Assembly: GCA_036365515.1 (NCBI GenBank)
Contig: CM070876.1
Coordinates: 107,039,310-107,103,309, forward strand
Length of the DNA stretch: 64,000 bases
Direction of reading: 5' to 3'
Source of the DNA: Torymus aiolomorphi
Lineage: Eukaryota; Arthropoda; Insecta; Hymenoptera; Torymidae
Part shown: piece after piece, positions 43,177-53,317 of the stretch
Position numbering within the stretch: the first letter of the stretch is position 1
How the letters are laid out: every line of letters begins with the position of its first letter
Translations under genes and position numbers: made by a program
The notes under the pieces: generated by a model
The model's database searches: none
The model's input: only the letters and a program-made list of their open reading frames with translations
What the model was told of the DNA's origin: nothing

Positions 43177-43557
43177 GTGCGTACGGCACGTTTAAGTGCA
43201 CGCTCTATTCAATTCGCTAATAATCGTGTACCAAGTCATTTTGCTGTTGATGCTGAGTGGCATTTTCATGCAACAGCCCACGGAAAAAATGCATGTGATG
43301 GAATAGGTGCTTCCGTGAAAAGCAATGCCAGACGAGAAAGTTTACGGAAAGTATCCGACAATTATATATTGACGTCCCAAGATTTATACAAATGGGCAAC
43401 TGAGTATTTCAAAAATATTGAGTGCTTTTTTTCATCAAAAGACGATTACTTCAAGGCTACAGAAAAGCTACAAAACAGGCTAGCCTCAGCTAAGACAATA
43501 ACAGGAACTCAATTGTTTCATTGTATTAAATTATTAAATGATGCCAAAAAGTTATAA
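43177..43557 (+). pseudogene. DDE-like transposase fragment, copy A
   Basis: From about residue 20 the ORF reads HFAVDAEWHFHATAHGKN, ACDGIGASVKSNARR, DLYKWATEYFKNIECFF, and a TQLFH end. It is the C-terminal part of the same protein as in copy B. The first ~20 residues come from TIR sequence. Recalled relatives are uncharacterised transposon proteins of insects and cnidarians in which an upstream DGA.QYKN motif precedes this block. I infer a DDE-type transposase but cannot name the superfamily. Confidence 0.6.
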
Positions 43558-44269
43558 CTTAAAAGATTTTCAGCGTCAGAAGATTCTCAATTATATCCAC
43601 CAATCAAAAAAGAAAAAGTACTTAAAACTCAAACAAAGAAAGAAGCGGATGTCGCAAAAAGGACAATTCTTATAAAATCAAAAAAATGTAAAAAAATTAG
43701 AATTTAAAGGAAAAGGTAATATTGTTATGCCAGATTAAACAATCTATAAGGTTATTTTAAATTTCTGTTTCACTGCTTTCAGTGCGTTCATGGATATTTT
43801 TATGTTTAATATATTATGTTTTTCAAATTTTGTTATATAAATGAACAAAGTTCATTGTAATATTATACTCACTGTTACAACTAGATCCACAAAATTATGT
43901 CCACGCATTGTCATTGTAAGTTACAAAACATTTTATATTTATAAAAAAGAAAGGGCGAAATAGCACATCGCGTGTATTAATCCGCCCTTGAGCATAGCGT
44001 AAAAAGTTCGGGCAGCCGCTGTCTTTTTGATCTTACTATTTTTGAACTTTTCATGTTTCAACTTAAAAATGTAATATTTTATAGTTTAAGACTTGTACTT
44101 TTGAAGAATATAATTCATTTTGAAGAAAAGACTGATATTTTATTGAAAAAATAGAGTTTAAACATTCAAATGGATTTTTCAACTAGAAGGAAGCATTTCG
44201 GAATAAAAATAATAGCACCATTGGAAAGAGCAGGAAAAAATCTACCGATATATGTCCTTATTTCTTTTT
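43558..44269. other. Interior of copy A, no intact gene
   Basis: About 150 bases after the ORF still encode a Lys-rich tail in another register; the rest is AT-rich with no support for a gene. Confidence 0.45.
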
Positions 44270-44710
44270 TCAGAGACTTGGTACACGATTATTAGCGAAT
44301 TGAATAGAGCATGCACTTAAACGTTCCGTACGCACGGGCGCGAGGGGCTCGCGCGGACCCTCGGCGCTGTCTTTTTCATGTTGTTACTTTTAAACCCTTT
44401 ATTTCTCCAACTTCTCCAAGATAGGGTTTTGAAGCTTAAGAGTTACACTTTCCAATGGTGTAGTTTATTTTGAAAAAAAAACATGATATACTTTGAGAAA
44501 AATGGCTTTCAATATTCAATTCAACAATATTCAAAAACAATGGCGCAATTGGAAAGAGCAGAAAAAATCTATCGATATAGGTCCTTGGTTTTTTTTTCAA
44601 AGACGCGGCATACGATTATGAGCGAGTTAAACAGAGCGCCTTTTACGCGAAAAAAGGCACCGCGCGCGCTCGGTGGCCCGTTTCTGCTGGACGCTCCCAT
44701 ATATATATGT

Positions 44711-44900
44711 GGGTGAACCGGTTTTGGAGAGGTATAGTTCTTTTTCTCAGAGTTGCCTATGTTAACGTCACTAAAGAAATAATGACCCTGGGGTTATAGA
44801 CTCTAGAAAATGGCCGACAACTCTCCAAAACCGGTCATATATATCTTTGCCGGTGTGAAGAGGCTCTTCAAAACCGGAGAAACTCTTCAAAACCGGTATA
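44711..44900 (+). repeat. TA-embedded mini-element E1 (core word plus CAAAACCGG words)
   Basis: Core CTAAAGAAATAAT at 44771-44783. Iterated word: CCGGTTTTGGAGAG (44718-44731) upstream in reverse orientation; CTCTCCAAAACCGG at 44821, CTCTTCAAAACCGG at 44864, and CTCTTCAAAACCGG near 44884 downstream. TA runs flank it (about 44699-44709 and 44898). Confidence 0.75.
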
Positions 44901-44936
44901 TGATATCTCGAAAAACTCGTCAACTCGTTACACATC

Positions 44937-47867
44937 TATGAGGCGTTTCACGTCAACTGCCCCAACGTCGCGCGCGAGCGCCAAATCGTGCAATTTCTAA
45001 CTCATGTTTATGATACTAAAATGTAACTAAAAAAATTGTTTCTGAAGCGTTTCCGAAGTATTTTTTCTTCAGCTTTCCAATGGTGTAGGCAGTTTTTCCG
45101 AAATTTTCCATTTTCACCTTCAAGAAGAACAAAACGTCTTATATGTCAAAAAGTGTATTTTTAATATTTTTGTTGACCATTTAGATCGAAACCTGAGCAT
45201 TTTTTACATAGGAAATGATTTTTTTCATAATTTGCTCAGGATGTTTTCTTCGAGAAATAGAACGCGAAAGAGTAGCGCAACGGCTCTCCTGCGCGCGGGT
45301 CGTCGCGCGGCACCGCATGATTCATTTTTCTTTCAATAGGTGGCTTTCATATCGGAATTTTCTATCCATATGTGAATCGTCACGTCGAAAGTATACAATT
45401 GCAATGACTTTTCATCTTATTCCTCTTCGAAATTTTTTCGAATTTCTGTCAATACAATCAAACTTGGATTTCATAGTTTCTTTCGTGTATTTGATGATTA
45501 AATCATCGGTAACTCTTTATTTCCTTATTTTTTTCGTTTATTGTAGTAACTAAAATGGATTCAACTTGGAAATTAAAATGCATAAATCCTTTAAATAAAA
45601 ATGATCACCCTTCATTTAAAATAAAAGATTTGATCGACATTCCAACTCCTTTAAGAAGCGCATATCCCTTAGTACCAGAAAAAGCAAAAATTTGTTCTAA
45701 CTGTCAACGCCAAATTTACAAACATAAATCAAGTTTACCTCCAGCTGATGCTAAAAAAGCTAAAATAGTGTGTAACGGTGAGTATCACAAAGCTGGTGTT
45801 GCAGTTCTTGAACAAATAAAGAAAAAAATTTCAGAATCAACAAATAAGTAAGAGAGAATTCAGTTACTAACTCTTGCGCCTGAGTTTTGGTCTCGTAGGG
45901 ACTTAATGCGAGAATTCACTTTCACTGAACAGGAAGCTCGCGAAGCAAAACATTTAGTATCTAAAAGTGGAATTTTTTCAATACCTGTTAATAAAAGTGG
46001 CAAACTACTTTCAGCTGAAACTGTAAATTCAGTGAAAACATTTTATGAAAAAGATGATGTAAGCCAGGTTTAAAAGATTACATATCTGTTAAGCAGAGTA
46101 ATGGTAAAAGAGAACATGTTCAAAAAAGATTACTGCTTGGTAATTTAAATGAACTATATAGTTTATAAAAAAGAAAATGAACACGTTAATATTGGTTTTA
46201 CTAAATTTACACAATTGAGGCCACCACATTGTGTTTTAGCTGGAAGTAGTGGTATGTATAATGTATGCGTGTTTGTACATCACGTAAAGCTCATGCTAAG
46301 TGCTATGGATCTATAAAATTTAAAGAGATACTAGATTACCTCTTAAAAACTACCACGATTGCATCCAAGCAACTATGTGTAATGATCCACACGGTAGATG
46401 CTATTTGGGTAACTGTTTAGATTGCCCCCATATGTCCATATTACGTAAAGATTTGCTTGAATGTTTTGATGAAAGTGATATTTTTCAAATAGAGTATTAA
46501 TCATGGTTTCAAACAGATCGGTGTACAATAGCTTCTAAAACTGTAAATGTTCATGAATTTATGGACATACTGGGAGAAAAATTGATAAAATTAAAATCTC
46601 ACGATTTTTTTTGCTAAGAATCAATCACTTTTTGTAAGTGACTTAAAAAACAACCTTCAATAAGGAGAATTTCTTGTGTGTTGCGATTTTGCCGAAAATG
46701 ATGCATTTATTATACAAAATTCTACACAATCGTTCCACTGGGACCACAACCTAGCAACTGTATAAACAGTTGTAGTGTATTATAAAGAAAATGAAAAGCT
46801 TAAACATGTAAGCATTGCGGTGATTTCCGACAATCTAAACCATGATACTGTTGCCGTTTATGAATATCAAAACGTTATAATATTATTTGACTGATGGAGC
46901 AGGTCAGTATTTTAAAAATAAATCTAATTTTCTAAATCTTCTTCTTCATGTAAAAGATTTTGGTGTTCCAGCTGAGTGGCATTTTTATGCCATGGCGCAT
47001 GGCAAAGGTGCATGCGATAGTATAGGCGCCAACCTAAAAAGAGGTGCAAAACGAGCGAGTTTACAAGTTTCTTCTAATAATCTTATTTTACGCCAGAAAA
47101 GCTTTATAACTGGGCTAAAGATTATTGCAAAGAAACCAAAGTTTTGTATAGCAGTAAAGATTCATATGAAGATACTGAAACTAAAACCAAGGCTGGATAA
47201 GACTAATTTCATACCAGGCACATTACAATATCATGCTATTATTCCAATTGATGAAAGTACATTGAAGCTCAAAAAAACCTCTTTAAGTTCTGAATATAAA
47301 ATCTTCCCGAAAAAAACTGTTAGAAAAAACAAAGAAAAATTATCTGCACTGAGAAAAAAGCGTTAGTATAGTTGCTATATTGCTATTAGCTATGAAACTC
47401 TGTTTTTTTTTTTTTTTTATAAAAAAACCAATAAAATATTATTCTTACATTACAAAGAATTCGAAAGTACAGGTAAAAATTATGAATGGTTATTAGGTAG
47501 CGAGGCAGGCCTAGTTTAGGCGACGTCCCGCGCTACGTCGCGCTATTTCTCGAAGAAAATATCCTGAGCAAATTATGAAAAAAATCATTTCCTATGTAAA
47601 AAATGCTCAGGTTTCGATCTAAAATGTCAAAAAATATATTAAAAATACACTTTTTGAGAGATAAGACGTTTTGTACATTTTGAATGTGAAAATGGAAATT
47701 TTCCGAAAAACTGCCTACACCATTGGAAAGCTGAGGAAAAAATACGTCGGAAACGCTTCTAAAACAATTTTTTTTAGTTACATTTTAATATCATAAACAT
47801 GAGTTAGAAATAGCACGACTTGGCGCTCGCGCGCGGCGCTGGAGCAGTTGACGTGAAACGCCTCATA
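44937..47867 (+). mobile_element. Long-TIR DNA transposon, copy B
   Basis: About 2.93 kb with ~325-base TIRs (44937-45260 and 47543-47867) starting TATGAGGCGTTTCACGTCAA. Near the inner TIR ends both arms carry CTCAGGTTTCGATC or its complement. A decayed plus-strand transposase-like gene fills the interior. Arms have diverged by scattered changes, so it is not recent. The terminal TTCACGTCAACTG recurs in the element at 51555. Confidence 0.82.
45555..47366 (+). pseudogene. DDE-like transposase, copy B, heavily broken
   Basis: The first 98 codons are open (MDSTWKLKCINPLNKND, CSNCQRQIYKHK). Then stops and frame changes accumulate, but family segments remain: LAPEFWSRRDLMREF (45865 area), VCCDFAENDAFIIQN and FHWDHNLATV (46680-46760), VISDNLNHDTVAVYEYQ (46825-46875), TDGAGQYFKNKSNF and AEWHFYAMAHGKGACD (46887-47020), IPGTLQYHAI near the end. 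The acidic residues in DFAEN, SDNLNHD and TDGAGQ are plausible catalytic positions of an RNase H fold. A Lys-rich tail ends at 47366. Clearly non-functional. Confidence 0.75.
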
Positions 47868-48011
47868 TATATGAAAGTTTAAAGAGTATAGATATACATA
47901 CGTATACATATTGGTATTTATCTGCCTTATCATCGTTTACTAGATATATGTGTGTGTACATATATTTTTAGTGTATACCTATTATTACATATATATATAT
48001 ATATATATATT

Positions 48012-48231
48012 AGGCTAGTAAGTTTGAGGAGCTCAACCCCGGTCGGTCAGAGTGGCTAAAGAAATAATAACCCTCAGGTTACCGACTCTAGACAAATAGA
48101 CTCTAGAAAACCCCTCAAACTTCCGCTCGGATGCTGAATATATAGATTGGAAGTTTGAGGAGGCTCCTCAAACTTCCCATAACCCCTCAAACTTCCAAGC
48201 GGGTGCTGAATATAATCCTCAAACTTCCAGA
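48012..48231 (+). repeat. TA-embedded mini-element E2 (CCTCAAACTTCC words)
   Basis: Core CTAAAGAAATAAT at 48056-48068. The word AAGTTTGAGGAG lies upstream at 48020. Downstream, CCTCAAACTTCC occurs at 48113, 48166, 48185 and 48217, and GGAAGTTTGAGG at 48149. A secondary word GTGCTGAATATA or ATGCTGAATATA occurs twice between them. (TA)n precedes it. Confidence 0.8.
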
Positions 48232-48255
48232 ATTTCATATTTATAGTTATATATA

Positions 48256-48610
48256 TCTGTTCACCGCTATGTTTCAGGACTTTTCATTGGTTTACCGCTA
48301 TGTTTCAGGACAGTTGCATGTTTTCAGGACTGTGCTGAATTAGGAATATGTTTACCGCTACCTTTCAGGACATTTTTGTATTATTCAGGAAATTTAGGGT
48401 TTCTTTCACAACGTTTTTTTTCCGTAAAATTTTTCCGAAATCAACGTAAAATACTGCGGAACTGAAAGGGGGCGTCGCAGGCGTCGTGGTGTTAGTCAAC
48501 ACCCTGAGGGATATTATTTGTTTAGTCACTTATATACTGTTTAACGTTTTATACCTACTTCTATTGCAGAAAACCTGTAGGTGTCCTGGAAGGTAGCGGT
48601 GTACTAAGTT
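48256..48610 (-). repeat. TA-embedded mini-element E3 (CCGCTATGTTTCAGGAC words)
   Basis: Core in reverse, ATTATTTGTTTAG at 48513-48525. ACCGCTATGTTTCAGGAC appears at about 48263 and 48288, ACCGCTACCTTTCAGGAC near 48354, a partial TTTTCAGGACTGTGCTGAAT near 48318, and the inverse near 48585-48602. TA runs lie on both sides. A second copy in the opposite orientation is at 52062-52411. Confidence 0.8.
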
Positions 48611-48653
48611 ATATATATATATATATATATATATAAATATGAAATTCTGGAAG

Positions 48654-48862
48654 TTTGAGGATTATATTCAGCACCCGCTTGGAAGTTTGAGGGGTTATGG
48701 GAAGTTTGAGGAGCCTCCTCAAACTTCCAATCTATATATTCAGCATCCGAGCGGAAGTTTGAGGGGTTTTCTAGAGTCTATTTGTCTAGAGTCGGTAACC
48801 TGAGGGTTATTATTTCTTTAGCCACTCTGACCGACCGGGGTTGAGCTCCTCAAACTTACTAG
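48654..48862 (-). repeat. TA-embedded mini-element E2' (inverted copy of E2)
   Basis: Reverse complement of E2 with almost no differences; core ATTATTTCTTTAG at 48809-48821. E2, E3 and E2' together form one large palindromic block with E3 in the loop. Confidence 0.85.
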
Positions 48863-48864
48863 CC

Positions 48865-48868
48865 TATA

Positions 48869-48952
<84 letters not shown>
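48865..48952. repeat. (TA)n microsatellite
   Basis: About 44 TA units, the longest TA run in the window, directly after E2'. The ORFs through it are artefacts. Confidence 0.95.
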
Positions 48953-48953
<1 letters not shown>

Positions 48954-49164
48954 TAGGGGGGCTTCGTCCCCTGCTCGCTCCGCTCGCCAACCCCCATTTT
49001 CAGAGAGAAATTTTATAATAATGAAGTATGAAACTATCAAATTTTGACAATATGAAATTTTGATGGGTAAAATATCGGACTTAAGACGAATCAAAGGTAA
49101 AGGATATGCTATTTATGTTCTTTATAATTGCTTCAGAACAATGAAATATCATTATATTAATTGA

Positions 49165-50104
49165 ATAAATAGTGTAGAAAATTGATCATATTAGGAGGTG
49201 ATTTTCGGCAAATTCTTCCAGTTATGAAATGTGGTTACAAAAATAGTATAATTGAAGAAACAATTAAATTTTCTGCGTTATGGTCTCTTTTTAAAGTTTT
49301 AAAATTAAATCAAAATATTCGTTCGGAAAATAAAGAATTTGCTTCACTATTGTTAAAATTGGGTGAAGGAAAAATTAATCCATTTATTATTCCAAATAAA
49401 TGGAAACGAATAATATTTGTAAAGAAATTTATAGTAACATTAATATTAAAACTTCAATAGATCGTGTAATCTTAACCGCTCATAATAAAGATACTAAAAT
49501 TATTAATAATAAAGTTTTAGAATTATTGAATAAAAAAGTACATACGTATTATAGTTTAGATTATGCAACTCATAAAGGAGTTGATCAAAGAGACGAAAAT
49601 ATTCATTTAAATTATCCAATTGAAATGCTTAACAATATTAGAGAAGGTCTTCCACCTCATGAATTAAAATTGAAAGTAAATACTATTGTTATGTTAATTA
49701 GAAATGTAAGTATTGTACAAGGAATGTGTAATGGTACACGTTTAAGAATAACTGGATTATATGCTCATAATGTTAAGGCAGAAATAATTACAGGCGAAAG
49801 AATTGGTGAAGAGGTTTTTATTCCACGAATAACATTAAATACTGCAGATTCATCTTCATTTCCTTTTATTCTTTATCGTAAACAATTTCCAATGGTATTA
49901 GCTTTTGCCATGACAATAAATAAATCTCAAGGACATAGTTTCGATTCTATTGGAATTTTTATTAGACGACCACTATTTTCACATGGTCAGTAATATGTTG
50001 CTTTATCCCGATGTAAAAATCCTAACAATATATTTATTGAAAATTGTTCAGAAAATTCTTTAATAATAGATAACATTGTATGGAAAGGAATTTTTGAAAT
50101 TTAA
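49165..50104 (+). pseudogene. Helitron-type PIF1 helicase, C-terminal fragment
   Basis: Begins inside the helicase with LIILGGDFRQILPV (motif II/III region) and continues SALWSLFKVLKLNQNIRS. After a frameshift near 49430 it runs on with DRVILTAHNKD, GLPPHELKLKVNTIVMLIRN, CNGTRLRITGL, and FAMTINKSQGHSFDSIGIF. A TAA at 49991-49993 interrupts before YVALSRCKNPNNIF, and the final stop is at 50102-50104. Rep and the N-terminal helicase motifs are absent; the fragment is abruptly bounded near 49160. No CTRR end was identified downstream. Confidence 0.85.
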
Positions 50105-50365
50105 TCTATAATTTACACTATAAGATTTGATGAGTGAAAATTTATGTCGTATTTGTATATGATCTCAATTTCTCCTAAGCTCAAGGAATTTATAATAATA
50201 ATCATTTTAATTAAAATATTACCCTTTGTGAAAATATAAGACATGTTGTATCTTCTCATAAGTTTAATATCATAAATAATCTGAATATTGTTGTACATTT
50301 AATAAATAAATATTTCATAATTATTTAATATATTAATGTGAAATATTTGTTTATTAAATGTAATA
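50105..50365. other. AT-rich DNA after the helicase fragment
   Basis: Nothing recognisable. Confidence 0.45.
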
Positions 50366-50460
50366 AAGATGTGAATTAATTTTCATTATATTTTAAACTT
50401 TGCACAATTTTTATTTTAGAGAAATTGCAATAATAAGTAATGAAAATTAATTCACATCTT
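50366..50460. repeat. 23-bp perfect inverted repeat with 49-base loop
   Basis: AAGATGTGAATTAATTTTCA is the start of the left arm (50366-50388) and the right arm (50438-50460) is its exact complement. It could be a MITE or the end of the Helitron-derived block. Confidence 0.8.
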
Positions 50461-50900
50461 ACATGGTGGAGGAAGGAAGGGCTAGGTTGGAGTCAAGGAG
50501 GATTACGGAGGGATGACTCTCATGCTTTTTAGGGCTACTGGCGATGAATTCCATGGTTGTGTTTAGGCTCATTATATAAAAAATTATTGTGTAATTCTAT
50601 ATGATTTCGGCATGTCCCAAAATCATATATATAATTATTATTATTTCTTATATATAAAACCTAAGCTCAATAAAATCAAAAATTCAACGCGCCTATAACA
50701 GTACCTCAGTGGTAGTGTGGAAAGCTGTTCCAAATGTGCGAAATGTGGTAATAGTTGAAAACATAATTGTCTATGTTGGTTCTAATAATAATTAGTATAT
50801 TTTTGAGTTCTTTTAAATGTTCGAATTAAAGATTTAGTGACAGTTTTCTCTTTGATGGTTTTTCGAATGTCATAAAAACTAATAGTCCGGTAGTAGTCCA
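50461..50900. other. Non-coding spacer
   Basis: No gene or repeat that I can support. Confidence 0.45.
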
Positions 50901-51000
50901 GAGGTGGAGGGGACGGTGGAGGGGACGGTGGAGGGCGGTGGAGGGGGCGGTGGAGGGCGGTGGAGGGGATGGTGGAGGGCGGTGAAGGGAACGGTAGAGG
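50901..51000. repeat. G-rich minisatellite (GGTGGAGGG units)
   Basis: Ten or so variants of GGTGGAGGG(GA)C, giving a run with regularly spaced G triplets. Intramolecular G-quadruplex formation on the plus strand is plausible. Confidence 0.85.
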
Positions 51001-51067
51001 TCTGACTGCGTTCAGATATAGCAGTAACGCCTATATAATACAGGGAGATATATATATATATACATAC

Positions 51068-51300
51068 ATACATTTGCCCTATTACGGGGACAAAACCGTA
51101 TACATTCACCATACTTCGGGGACATTGCAATAGTATGGGGACTGTCCCCATAATAAAATGGACGAATCTACTATTTCGGGGACAAATCTATAGTCAATAA
51201 CCTGAGAGTCCATATTTCTTTACTCACGTTAACACAGGCCAACTCTGAGAGAAAGCTGTTGATGTCCCCATAATATAGTCAACGATCAAGTCAATGATCA
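51068..51300 (-). repeat. TA-embedded mini-element E4 (CGGGGACA words)
   Basis: Core in reverse, ATATTTCTTTACT at 51212-51224 (diverged at two positions). CGGGGACA occurs at about 51084, 51116 and 51177, with TGGGGACTGTCCCCATAAT near 51138 and TGTCCCCATAAT near 51264. Core flanks (GTTAACGT, CAGAGTTGG on the core strand) match E1. TA runs on both sides. Confidence 0.75.
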
Positions 51301-51327
51301 ACGTGTATATATATATATACATTATTC

Positions 51328-51518
51328 ATACCCGTAACTTTGAGGATCTAGAGTTTCTTTCGCTAGAGTCTTGCGCGCTTGACTAAAGAAATAATCCCCT
51401 CTCTGAGTAGAAGGTACTAATATAGATCCTCAAAAGTACCGTTTCATACCTTGGCACTTTGAGGATAAATCCTCAAAGTATCGGTATGTTGCTGAATAGA
51501 ATCCTCAAAGGATGCAAA

Positions 51519-51520
<2 letters not shown>
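51328..51520 (+). repeat. TA-embedded mini-element E5 (ATCCTCAAAGT words)
   Basis: Core CTAAAGAAATAAT at 51383-51395. Word ACTTTGAGGAT upstream near 51337 and again near 51459; ATCCTCAAA forms near 51426, 51470 and 51501. GTTGCTGAATAGA near 51488 parallels the GTGCTGAATATA word of E2. TA runs flank it. Confidence 0.75.
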
Positions 51521-51556
<36 letters not shown>

Positions 51557-52020
51557 GTAACTTCACGTCAACTGTGACAGGTCGAAATTTTAAAATGGCT
51601 TAAAATGGGGTTTTCTAGTTCTAAATTAGCCCCAAAATACAACCCTAGTGTTTAAGAGCGAAATACTCAATGGTTAAAAAGTTAGAATCAATTGAAAATT
51701 TGAAAATTTTGATTTTTTTCAAAAAACAGCAATTTTCATGATTTTTTTACTAAAAATCTTGAAACTTTTTGTATAGCACATTAAATGGGAAAAAGTTTAC
51801 AAATTGTAAGTAGAATTGCTCAGAATTTTTCCAGATTGATGTCAATTATATTGTTAATTTATACGTAAGAAAATACCATACAAAATATGCTTAAGGCGGT
51901 TGTGACATGATTAATATCCCTCGACAGAGGCTAAAAATTTGATACAAAATGTTACTTTTAAAACGAGACCTTGATGAAAGTGGAATGCAAACTCAGAAAT
52001 AAGTAACAGACAATTGAAAT

Positions 52021-52061
<41 letters not shown>

Positions 52062-52410
52062 CTTAGTACACAGCTACCTTCCAGGACACCTACAGGTTTT
52101 CTGCAATAGAAGTAGGTATAAAACGTTAAACAGTATATAAGTGACTAAAGAAATAATAACCCTCGTGGTGTTGACTAACACCACGACGCCTGCGGCGCCC
52201 CCGTTCAGTTCCGCAGTATTTTATGTTGATTTCGGAAAAATTTTACGGAAAAAAACGTTGTGAAAGAAACCCTAAATGTCCTGAATAATACAAAAATGTC
52301 CTGAAAGGTAGCGGTAAACATATCCCTAATTCAGTACAGTCCTGAAAACATGCAAATGTCCTGAAACATAGCGGTAAACCAATGAAAAGTCCTGAAACAT
52401 AGCGGTGAAC

Positions 52411-52411
<1 letters not shown>
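52062..52411 (+). repeat. TA-embedded mini-element E3' (inverted copy of E3)
   Basis: Same element as 48256-48610 in the opposite orientation, core CTAAAGAAATAAT at 52145-52157. Differences include the core base that is C in E3. It lies between two long TA runs (52025-52061 and 52411-52456). Confidence 0.85.
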
Positions 52412-52488
<77 letters not shown>

Positions 52489-52507
52489 CTATATATATAT
52501 ATTTATG

Positions 52508-52703
52508 TTTTATGTTAGTTTCCAGGACATTCCAGATGTTTAACGTTGGTTTCGGGGACATTTGTTAGTTTTGGGGACAGTCCCTGAATCTACATATATT
52601 TAACGTCAGTTTTGAGGACATCGGCCCCCATAAGAGACATTATTTCTTTAGTCCCGTATAGGTATACAGTAACATGGGGTCCTGGAAACTAACGTGTAAC
52701 TAA
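52508..52703 (-). repeat. TA-embedded mini-element E6 (GTTTNRGGACA words)
   Basis: Core in reverse, ATTATTTCTTTAG at 52639-52651. Words: GTTAGTTTCCAGGACA near 52514, GTTGGTTTCGGGGACA near 52545, GTTAGTTTTGGGGACA near 52564, GTCAGTTTTGAGGACA near 52605, and the inverse GTCCTGGAAACTAACG near 52679. (TA)n is on both sides. Confidence 0.75.
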
Positions 52704-52712
<9 letters not shown>

Positions 52713-52764
<52 letters not shown>

Positions 52765-52765
52765 T

Positions 52766-52848
<83 letters not shown>
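52713..52848. repeat. (CA)n microsatellite
   Basis: Long CA run with two interruptions (CATACA, CATCCA). The minus-strand Cys-Val ORF is an artefact. Confidence 0.95.
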
Positions 52849-52852
<4 letters not shown>

Positions 52853-53317
52853 TTTCAATTATTTGTTACTTATTTCTGAGTTTGTATTCCACTTTCATCA
52901 AGGTCTCATTTTAAAAGTAACATTTTGTATCACATTTTTAGCCTCTGTCGAGGGATATTAATCATGTCACAACCGCCTTTAGCATATTTTGTATGGTATT
53001 TTCTTACGTATAAATTAACAATATAATTGACATCGATCTGGAAAAATTCTGAGCAACTCTACTTACAATTTGTAAACTTTTTGCCATTTAATGTGCTATA
53101 CAAAAAGTTTCAAGATTTTTAGTAAAAAAATCATGAAAATTGCTGTTTTTTGAAAAAAATCAAAATTTTCAAATTTTCAATTGATTCTAACTTTTTAACC
53201 ATTGAGTATTTCGCTCTTAAACACTAGGGTTGTATTTTGGGGCTAATTTAGAACTAGAAAACCCCATTTTAAGCCATTTTAAAATTTCGACCTGTCACAG
53301 TTGACGTGAAGTTACCC

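Larger units (their letters stand above)
42871..44640. mobile_element. Long-TIR DNA transposon, copy A (decayed, composite)
   Basis: Left TIR 42871-43233 and right TIR about 44270-44640 are inverted copies over ~350 bases (ATAATCGTATGCTGCGTCTT at left, its near-complement at right). The right end runs ~20 bases past the left one, so the left end was truncated where the 106-bp array starts. A further inverted copy of the terminal ~120 bases lies at about 44170-44290, so more than one element of this family is nested here. It contains a transposase-like fragment. Confidence 0.75.
51555..53317. mobile_element. Long-TIR element C, interior replaced by TA/CA runs and mini-elements
   Basis: TIRs of about 468 bases, 51555-52022 and 52849-53317, begin GGGTAACTTCACGTCAACTG and its complement. 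They carry only scattered differences. The interior has no coding sequence but holds (TA)n, mini-element E3', (TA)n, (GT)n, E6 and (CA)n. The shared TTCACGTCAACTG end suggests kinship with copy B. Confidence 0.82.

Noticed and set aside
48841..49094. ORFs with long Tyr-Ile runs
   Set aside because: Translation of the (TA)n tract.
52648..52845. Cys-Val repeat ORF on the minus strand
   Set aside because: Translation of the (CA)n tract.
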